A program made the translations under genes and the position numbers. Positions 24,516 to 33,700 of a stretch of DNA of 64,000 bases are shown one piece after another. Below the pieces are notes generated by a model, which worked only from the letters and a program-made list of their open reading frames with translations, was not told the origin of the DNA and did not search any database. This stretch comes from Owenia fusiformis (Eukaryota > Annelida > Polychaeta > Sabellida > Oweniidae): positions 38,653,936 to 38,717,935 of the forward strand of contig CAIIXF020000006.1 of the NCBI GenBank assembly GCA_903813345.2, given 5' to 3'. The first letter of the stretch is position 1. Every line of letters begins with the position of its first letter.

Positions 24516-25711
24516 CACACTACCCTACCACGTGACCACATTTAAAAATGATACAGGGTACTGTTAAGTTGCAAATGGAGCGGGTATTCTCTATCTTTGT
24601 CCATTGGGCTTTTCTGGTAATAATACGTTGCAAACTGCTCGATGAATCTATACAATGTATATACACGTCGCACGAAACTGGGGACAATTAGCGTAACATT
24701 ATGGCGTCAAAAAACAAAACAAAACAATGAGCAGTATAGGGCGCAAACAGCCTTACAACGTCAAAAACGACAAGTGTCACATTTTTTACAAGTTTAGTCA
24801 ACCTAAAAATAAAATACTTTATCCTTATCTAATCATTACAAAATTTACAGGGTAGCAAGATCTCGAGGACAATATTTCTAAAATGTTTTTGAATTTTGAA
24901 AAACGGTCAAGAAATCCACTTGGGGCGTTAGTAAAAATTGATATGTATGGAATTTGTGGTAAAAAATCGATGCGTCACATTTTTTCAAGTCTCGAAAACC
25001 AGCTCTTATTTTGATATTATTTGCAAAATAAACAAACCGGTTATTGTTTTGTAAATTTCGCCATGACAATATTGTGCAGTTAAAGTTTCTTTCAAATCAG
25101 ACCTAAATTAGAAGGTTAAATGAAGGTAAACTTATTGCTCGTCCCATTCGCCTTCAAAACCTTACACAATTTTGAAAATTTTAAAAGCGTTCGTATAAGA
25201 TAATTTGAAATGTAGCCGTTAAGCAATTGTGACGTCATAAATGCAAATGTTCCATTGAATAAATTGTAAAAATTAAGTGGGATTTTGATCATTATTTCAA
25301 AAGTTATCTCAATTTCAACGAGCCTTGTAAGCGTGAAGTGTTACGTCTTACAGCGTATTTGACGATGTCGGAGTATATTTAACTTTAAAAATGTGTTGGA
25401 TCCCATCAAAATTTTGAAGGAAAATAATTTCATTGAAATGCGAATAAAAAATACTTCAAAATGATATGTAAAACACATAGTTGGATTTTTAAATAAGGCA
25501 GAGATTAACGTTCAAAGCGGAGATAAGCCCGCATTTCCCGAATTGTCCCCAGGTCCGTGCACGTCATAATAGTAGAACATTAGAATATGTGTAAAATCTA
25601 GTATACATTCAGAACTATGGAAATAAACAAACGTCCTCCATTTGCAACTTCCCTGTAGCCTGTACTTCTTTTAAAGGAATACAGGATACAGTATGGGGGT
25701 ATAGTAGTGTG
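24516..25711. mobile_element. TIR element, CACACTACC family member 1, TSD TAATT
   Basis: The left end CACACTACCCTACCACGTGA and right end (complement CACACTACTATACCCCCATA) are followed inward by a shared subterminal AGTTGCAAATGGAG. TAATT flanks both sides (24511-24515 and 25712-25716). No coding region is seen. It belongs to the same family as 56772-58271. A 5-bp duplication with a CAC terminus is a combination known from Transib and RAG-like elements, but the heptamer differs from theirs, so the assignment stays open. Confidence 0.85.
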
Positions 25712-25736
25712 TAATTACCAACTTATTACCGACTAA

Positions 25737-26478
25737 AAATAGTCTGTGTACGCGATTTCATAAGTTACCAGTTGATTACATGTTGCTTTTTGTGGTCCTT
25801 CATACATATCCAAGTGATTTCATTTTTTGCCTCAAATAGTCTATGTACGCGATTTCATAAGTTACCAGTTGATTACATGTTGCTTTTTGTGGTCTTTCAT
25901 ACATATCCAAGTGATTTCATTTTTTGCCTAAATAGTTTGTGTACTTGATTTCATAAGTAACCAGTTGATTACATGTTGCTTTTTGTGGTCCTACATACAT
26001 ATCCAAGTGATTTCATTTTTTTGCCTCAAATAGTTTGTGTACTTGATTTCATAAGTAACCAGTTGATTACATGTTGCTTTTTGTGGTCCTACATACATAT
26101 CCAAGTGATTTCATTTTTTGCCTCAAATAGTTTGTGTACTTGATTTCATAAGTAACCAGTTGATTACATGTTGCTTTTTGTGGTCCTTCATACATATCCA
26201 AGTGATTTCATTTTTTGCCTCAAATAGTTTGTGTACGTGATTTCATAAGCAACCAGTTGATTACATGTTGCTTTTTGTGGTCCTTCATACATATCCAAGT
26301 GATTTCATTTTTTGCCTCAAATAGTTTGTGTAGTTGATTTCTTAAGTAACCAGTTGATTACATGTTGCTTTTTGTGGTCCTTCATAGATATCCAAGTGAT
26401 TTCATTTTTTGCCTCAAATAGTTTGTGTACTTGATTTCATAAGTTACCAGTTGATTACACTTTGCTTTTTGTGGTCCT
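25737..26478 (-). repeat. 97-bp tandem array of the Gal3ST C-terminus and stop codon (8 units)
   Basis: Spacing of CAGTTGATTACATG is 96-98 bp through eight units. Read on the minus strand, each unit encodes QLVTYEIAYTDYLRQKMKSL then GYV and TGA (some units varied), i.e. the last ~25 codons of Gal3ST, followed by about 18 bp of 3' sequence. The units lie downstream of the real stop (26481-26479), so they would fall in the 3' UTR. Copy A has only one partial unit (8388-8427). Confidence 0.9.
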
Positions 26479-27729
26479 TCATACATATCCAAGTGAATTC
26501 ATTTTTTGCCTCAAATAGTCAGTGTACGCGATTTCATAAGTTACCAGTTGTCTACATGTTGCATTATCCTTGCCTTCCTTTGATAGAAGGTAGGCATTCA
26601 CCTTATGAGGCACCCAAGTTGGTTTATTATACTGGTCTAACTTTTTGTTTGTTCCGTTGACCTCTTCCCCAATACAGTACCTTTGTATTTTGTCTCTTAC
26701 TTGGTTGAATTTTGATAATTCTGTATTCATTCTCTCCCTCCCAAAATTATTGATGATATTCCAAAATGTTTTGTTGTAGTACTGATATAGAATTTCATCA
26801 CCCATGTTGAGTTCTCTGATTTTCCGATATGCTTTTGGGTATGTCACATCTATTCCAGTTGTTTTATTAGCTTGGACATTTTTACTGAAATAAACAATGT
26901 CATCGAATGACCAGTTCATTAGGTGTTTTAACAATATTAGACCTTCATTGAAGTATTCTGATATCATCACTAGGTCAAACGTTCTGTCCATTTCCTGAAT
27001 TTTCTTCTGAACCTTAATAACATTTTTAGCATCCGTTGGTTCCATGCCCAGGTCATATAACTGTCTATTTGCACATTTCTTTGATTTAGTTAGTTTGTAG
27101 GTTGAACTTTCTATAGTTGAAAGAAATGTGTCAATGTTTTGTGTTCGGAAGCATTTCTTACTCCAATAGTCAATATATTTGAATGCAGAAATAAAATTAT
27201 ATGTTGGATCTCGTAAAATTGTAATTGCCTTCCCTTCTGGTTTGAGCACATCAAATACTTCATCACTGTGCCTAAGGTGGTGGCAGATGATATCGTATCT
27301 TGAATAGGGAGCCTTCAACTTCATAGGAAAGTTTTTCTTGAAAAGTTGAGGATAGTGTAATTGGTTACTTTTTTCGTCTAATGCAAATGATAAATTTTTT
27401 ATGTCTCCATATCTCATCAAAATGCTCTGTAGTGTACTGCTTCCAGTTTTATGAATTTTCAAAAAATATATACTGTTTAGTGGATGATGTCCTCTGCTTT
27501 CATCATTCAATGTAACATTATCTTTCATCAAATTCTCCGAAGATGTTGTTCCATGTATATCTTTAAATTGTGTAGAATTCTTTGAAAATGTTGATCCCCA
27601 TATTTCCTCCAACTTGATGCTAGCCTTTATATATTTTCCATTAGATACCAAGATATACATTAGTGCTACAACTACCACACAAAGAACCAGGCCAATCATT
27701 TTCTTTAAAAATGCTTTTTGGACTTTCAT
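26479..27729 (-). CDS. galactose-3-O-sulfotransferase-like protein, copy B (416 aa)
   Basis: Paralogue of the gene at 8428-9690, same predicted Golgi type II sulfotransferase. The anchor is at residues 12-30 (IGLVLCVVVVALMYILVS), slightly shorter than in A. KIHKTGSS (91-98) is the PAPS 5' loop. ILRDPTYNFISAFKYI (about 171-186) is the 3'-phosphate site with the usual Asp retained. The C-terminal half is almost identical to A; differences concentrate in the N-terminal stem. The start matches A, with the same sequence around the ATG and a possible upstream 3' splice site (AATCTCAG). The gene is uninterrupted and looks functional. The gene-end array follows the stop. Confidence 0.88.
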   Translation of the reverse strand: MKVQKAFLKKMIGLVLCVVVVALMYILVSNGKYIKASIKLEEIWGSTFSKNSTQFKDIHGTTSSENLMKDNVTLNDESRGHHPLNSIYFLKIHKTGSSTLQSILMRYGDIKNLSFALDEKSNQLHYPQLFKKNFPMKLKAPYSRYDIICHHLRHSDEVFDVLKPEGKAITILRDPTYNFISAFKYIDYWSKKCFRTQNIDTFLSTIESSTYKLTKSKKCANRQLYDLGMEPTDAKNVIKVQKKIQEMDRTFDLVMISEYFNEGLILLKHLMNWSFDDIVYFSKNVQANKTTGIDVTYPKAYRKIRELNMGDEILYQYYNKTFWNIINNFGRERMNTELSKFNQVRDKIQRYCIGEEVNGTNKKLDQYNKPTWVPHKVNAYLLSKEGKDNATCRQLVTYEIAYTDYLRQKMNSLGYV

Positions 27730-28880
27730 GATTTCGTTGCTGAGATTTGAATCAGTAGGCTATATATTCTTGGAAAATAATCTCATCTATTCTAATCTCT
27801 TTGAGCTTTATTTTTCATTGTCCTCTAAATCAGATTTGTAGATATACTTTTATATGCTACCAGTTTGAATATTCCATCTCAATGCATATTATTGATAAAT
27901 AGCATTAGATAAACTTAGACACGTCACCGCTTACTGAATGTAATTTTTATCAATATCCTTTGTTGGCAAACTTAAGGGGTTCTTTTTATACAATGTTGTG
28001 TAGTTTAGTTTTCAGTATATTTATCTGAGTAACTTTAATTTATTTAATCATTTCTTATTTCTTCAAAACAATTAATGAAAAGTAGTATTTGAATGATTAA
28101 AATATAATATTTTTAAACTTTGCATAGGGCCTTGAAGATTAATACTAGTGATTACCACATTAATACTTATATGGTTGAAAAAATTACTTCAATAATTTTT
28201 AAGCAAATGCTTCAAAACGCGAAATGACATACCATGTAGCATAAACTGATTATATTATTTTCTCTAAACTCTTCTGTTTATAAATGTAATACTAGTAAGT
28301 AAAATGTCTTTTGTTCCAAATTATTTTTTCTTGAATTTTAAATCTATTTTTATGTCTCTACCAGAACTGGCGACAAATTTTTAAGTCTCCATCTTTTTGT
28401 GGATGGTGTAAGGCATCTGAAATGTGGCATCTGTAACGTGGCGTCTGTAACAAATTATGGGGTCTTTGACAAATTGCAGGTGTTGCCTTGTTGATGGCTT
28501 GTACTTTGTTTTAATTTGGTCTTGAGTCATATGCAAGATTTGTTTCTACAAATAATGTCAGTAGATTCCTAAAATACAGAAAGTTGAATTGTGAATTTTA
28601 ATATATACTATTTCTTGAATAGCAGCATTGATAGCAAAATCTTTAAAATGACTAAGCTTGTATTTGCTAAATGCAACTTTCGGCTACTAGATTAACCTAC
28701 TATTTTATGGGTAACTTATTTAAAATGAATAGTACCTTCCACTATTCCATTCATGTTTAAATGAGTTGGTCATAAAATAGTAGGATAATACGGTTGCTGA
28801 CAGATGAAAGAGAAAATAAAAATAGCTTGATAAATAGTGCAGTGAATCTCAAAATTTATAAAATATATATTAACAGGAAT
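27730..28880. other. upstream region of Gal3ST-B, noncoding
   Basis: 27890-28320 matches 10530-10980 and 28820-28880 matches 11650-11740. 28340-28560 and 28690-28800 are B-specific. I see no gene. Confidence 0.55.
28690..28792. repeat. small MITE-like inverted repeat
   Basis: CCTACTATTTTATG and its complement CATAAAATAGTAGG bracket about 70 bp, which themselves contain ATGAATAGT and ACTATTCCAT arms. Copy A lacks it at about 11643, consistent with an insertion in B. Confidence 0.6.
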
Positions 28881-28974
28881 ATCATTATTTATTCCATGAT
28901 GGTGAAATTCCCTGCAATCTGATTGGTCCATGTGACATAATTTTTCCTGTATTTACAAGCACTCTCAATCTCAT

Positions 28975-30330
28975 ACATATGTTCTTTATAAAAAATGTGC
29001 ACATGTAATAAATAGTCAAAATTCAAGCGCACGTGTAGTGTAAATACTAAGTGCACCTGAAAGTAGTACAAGTGCGCATGTTCATTACAAGTGAACCTGT
29101 AAATATGGCAAGTGCACCTATTAATATTACAAATACATCTGTCAATACTACAAGTGTACTGTGCAATACTAAAAATGTTCTGAATTTGGAAGAGTGCAGT
29201 GATTAAGAAATGTTGATGTTGTACTGGATATATATCCGGATAGAAAAAACATTAAGATGGGGATACAATCTTGTAGTTAGAGCTAGTTTCAGAATTCAAT
29301 GTCGTTTGAAATATGGAAGAAAATCTAAATAGAGGAGTGGTGATGATTTTGAAATATTGAACATAACGCTGTAATTATTGAAAACCTAAACTGTATATAT
29401 TGTTTATTTTAGTCCAAAATCAATCTTGCCTCTATTATGTCAATGTGAAAATGGCATTCAATTTGAGAATGCCACTCAATAGGAAAATGGCATTCAAATT
29501 GAGTTCTTTTCAATGTGAGAATGCCATTCAACTTGAGAATGCAATTCAATAGGAAAATGTCATTCAATTTGAATGCCATTCCCTTTTAGATTACACAGTG
29601 TTTGATGTGAATTTATCTTATCAGGTTTAGAGGCTATTTTTATTAATCACAATTTGCCCCTCGATTTGAAATATCCTATTTATATCTTCTAGACTAATAT
29701 TGCTTAATTCCAAAAATGAACTTCATTTTCTAATTCCCAGTAAAATGGCCTCCGTTACAATCACCATTTATCGAAGTTAATTTGATTTTAGTTTTCCAAG
29801 CCTAAGTGGTTAACTACATAATTGTGAATTCCTGGTTTTCTATTCTAAATGCTATCTTTGCTTATTGTAGTTGAATGTATGGTGAAAAGGCAGAGACTTT
29901 ATATTTTGTAAATACAAGCATGTATATCATGATAATTGATAATCATTGTGTACAGTAAAACATCGTTTTGTTATTTGACACAATTTTTTGCTCACATGGC
30001 CCACAAGTTCATCTGTCCATTCAGTTCACACGTACATAGTACATCAGTTCATCTAATTGTCCATACAGGGTGTTCCAAAATTTACAGTACATTTTGATGT
30101 CATGTCACCATAGCAACTATAACTCATAACTAACAATCGTAACCTTAGTTTCATAATTATATTAGAAAATTATATTTAGCAGTTATATCCCTGCCATTGA
30201 AAATACGTATGCCCGAGGTATGTCATCAATATAGCCTGAGCTTGTAATTCTTCGCTAGGTATGTAATACATATACATATACAGTGTATATTATACAAATA
30301 TTTAATTCGCTATTACCGATTGGCTAGAGT
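28975..30330 (+). repeat. segmental duplication, truncated copy C
   Basis: It matches about 4022-5510 and 14830-16300, including the CA-rich block, the AATGCCATTCAA block and a reduced 49-bp minisatellite. It ends before the SINE and gene. Visible divergence is greater than between A and B, so it is an older or less homogenised copy. Confidence 0.8.
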
Positions 30331-30795
30331 CACAGGTATTCACCGAAAATAGAATTATATATTTGTTTTATTATTCATTTTTTAATCCTCACTCACATTA
30401 ATGGAATAACAAACTATAGATGTCTAATTAATCATAAAATGTACTTCTGGGGATATACACTGGACTAAGTTGTGACTGGTGAATATTTTTTGATAGGTCC
30501 AATTCAACTGAAGCATATTGCTTGTTATATTTTAGTCACGTTTTGGACATGGACCAATCAGAGAATGAGGAATATGATAGTGATATAATATATATAGGCC
30601 CCGCCTACCCAAAAGTCACCATAGTACCATACCAAGTTACCATAGTAACCCTTATTTTTGACTAATCAAATTAGAGATGCTGATATTTCAAGAATCAATA
30701 AGAAAGTAATTCTATACAATGTGTGAAAATTTCATGAGAAAATATTAAAAATCTTGAAAGCATTTTTCCATGAACTTATTGAACGACCTGGTATT
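30331..30795. other. noncoding spacer
   Basis: Nothing recognised; this is probably the 3' flank of the P450 gene on the minus strand. Confidence 0.4.
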
Positions 30796-33700
30796 TCATA
30801 CTGATCTTCTGCCTATGTTTATCTGGGTTCTAAGTGGTTCTACTTTCATGTAAAATGGCGGCGGTTGATAAGTGATAGCAGTCATGAAGTTTTTCAGGTC
30901 ACACGATGGAATATTTTTCCCATCTGCAGGAATCAACCTCATTCTGTGCAGCATATTCGAGAAAAACAAGAAAATCCTGGGGATAGCTATCTTCTCACCC
31001 AAGCATGTCCTTTTCCCAACACCGAAGGGCAAAAATCTACAATTTTAAATGTGGACATAAAAATATACAGTGACTTTATCAGACCTTATATATCAAATGT
31101 TTATTTAGATTTTGAATGGTGGAACTTCCATGTACGATCAACACGTCCAATCTGACCACAATTGGACTGGCCTAAAGTGTTCAGATAGTCAAGTTCACAT
31201 ATCAATCGGGTGTCTCAAAACCTGAGACACTTTTTGACAAGTACTCTTGAATTTTCAGTAAATTTGGTTCATCAGTTGCCGAGAAAATACTTGTCAAAAA
31301 GTGTCTCATTTGTTTGGGACACCCGATATTTCCTTTAGATTCAAAAGCGCTAATTCTTACGATTTGACATCTGCTCTATTGTAGGTCTTTCCTTCACTGT
31401 CCAAAAATCTATCTGGATTGAAGGTATTTGGGTCGGGAAAATAGCGAGGATCATGGTGCGCTCCCCATAAATTTGTCCAAACCTTTAAGAGGAAATCGTT
31501 AATTCTCAAAGGCCAAGCATATAAAATCAAGAATAAATTGATGTGAGGGTTATTTTGATCCTTATCATATGTAATATGATCCGTCTCATAAACTGCTAGT
31601 TTTAACCTATCGACATTGGTTTAGTGCCAGTACGCGTCATATACAGTAACAATACACATAGAAGATACAGATAAAAGGGGACCTAAAACCCAGTTGACCA
31701 TACTTTATATGTGTTTTCATGTGAAGGCATTCGTGATTGAAGTAATAAATCTATTTGTAAATACATGTTAACACATAATAAACATATGAATGCGGATGAA
31801 TATTAATGTAAAACATAGCAAGTTACCTGCGTATCTTTAGGTATATTATATGGCCCTAGAGTCGTATCACGTGTAGTTTTATGTGGTACCCCTAAAGGAG
31901 AAACAGTCAAGAATCTAACCGCCTCTAAAACCGTTGCTTCCGTGTATGGTAGCTTTTCACGATTGGCAAGAGTTGGAGATCGGTCTTCAGGGATTGCATC
32001 TTGTATCTCTGCAATTACTCTCTCTTGGACTTCTGGGTAGTTTAACATTAACAGAATCAATGATTCAATGTGTGATTTGACAGTCACAGTACCTGAAGCA
32101 GATGATGAACATCTTGTTTTTTATATATTCGACCGCTACCTAAGATGGCTGAAAATGTAGCCTTAACCCTTCAAGGAATTTGGTTGCTTGAGTATCTTCG
32201 GCCATCTTCGTGAAATCAACATCTTCAAACGGAGATGGCCGAACTTGCTTAAGTACTACAACCGAAGATGGCTGAAGATCTAACCCTTACACTTCAAGGA
32301 ATTTGATTGGTTCCTTAAAGCAGTTCGGCCATCTTCGTGATATAAACATCTTCGAGTGAAGTGCATCAATGCTTGCTCTCCTTCTTTTAGTATATACCAA
32401 TAAGATGATCCGATTTAAAATAATTTGAAATTAAATTGCTTTCCTTCTTTTTGTATAAACCAATGAGATGATCCGATTTAAAATAATTTGAAATTAAATT
32501 GCTCTCCTTCTTTTTGTATAAACCAATGAGATGATCCGATTTAATATAATTTGAAATTAAATTGCTCTCCTTCTTTTTGTATAAACCAATGAGATGATCC
32601 GATTTAATATAATTTGAAATTAAATTGCTCTCCTTCTTTTTGTATAAACCAATGAGATGATCCGATTTAATATAATTTGAAATTAAATTGCTCTCCTTCT
32701 TTTTGTATAAACCAATGAGATGATCCGATTTAATATAATTTGAAATTAAATTGCTCTCCTTCTTTTTGTATAAACCAATGAGATGATCCGATTTAATATA
32801 ATTTGAAATTAAATCAACGGCATAGTTTCTGTAAGTGAGAAAAAAATTCACTTACATTGGGCATGCTGGGTAAATTACACTGCAGCCATTTTGCTCTCCC
32901 ACCAACCCACCCCGACCAATTCTGGAGTTTCTCCTCTCCTAATGAGACAGAGACTCATTTAATTTTACCTCCAACAACGATTTCGAATATTGTGCTTTTG
33001 ATGTTATCCATATCTATTTGCCCATCATCATATGCTCTCAGTAATACGGCTAAAAATGTTGCTGGTCTTTCAAGGTCTTCATCAGGAAGATTTAACTCCT
33101 CCATCTAAAACATATCATGAACAACATTCCTAAATGTACTCTGTCATATTCGCTGTTTCCACTAGATAGTAATACATATAGTTAGACTTGTATATGTGCA
33201 AAAGAGCCAAGAACCATATGAAGTAATTCACATTTTTGAATCGCATTTGTTCATTGTTAGACATCAGCCTCAATTACTATTTAAGGAAACATTTGTATGG
33301 GAGATTGTAATGCCATTGACATAAACTGTAATATGCCTTTGTTCTTGTACATGTACAGAGTATCCGAAGGTCGACCTAACTTTTGTATGGGAGTCTCGAA
33401 CTCCCGTGCAGTGATATATCACTGCACGGGAGTTCGTAATAAACAACTGACATGATTGGTTCTAGTTCCATGCTCAGGTCGCATGATTGTAAAATTTAGA
33501 CAATTTCATTGGTTGAATTTCGCGTATTAACTTATAAACAACACGTGCGGTAAACTATTATCAACACAACTTTGACTCAGAATTCCTTCCGCGGTGATTT
33601 CTTCTCATATTTCAATAATTTTGAAATAATTTGACAAAATAATGTTTGGGGAACATTCATGAAGTTGTGTAAAAATTGACCACATATATATGATGAAAAG

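Larger units (their letters stand above)
14830..28975 (+). repeat. segmental tandem duplication, copy B
   Basis: The same order of landmarks as copy A, with B-specific insertions at 16305-17145, 19246-21062, 21240-23504 and 23600-25740, and an expanded gene-end array before Gal3ST-B. Identity to A is visibly high across shared blocks. The Gal3ST proteins are also near-identical over most of their length, so the duplication is fairly recent or homogenised. Confidence 0.88.

Noticed and set aside
32387-32851. 154-codon repetitive open frame
   Set aside because: It is the 63-bp intronic minisatellite, open only because the unit is a multiple of three.
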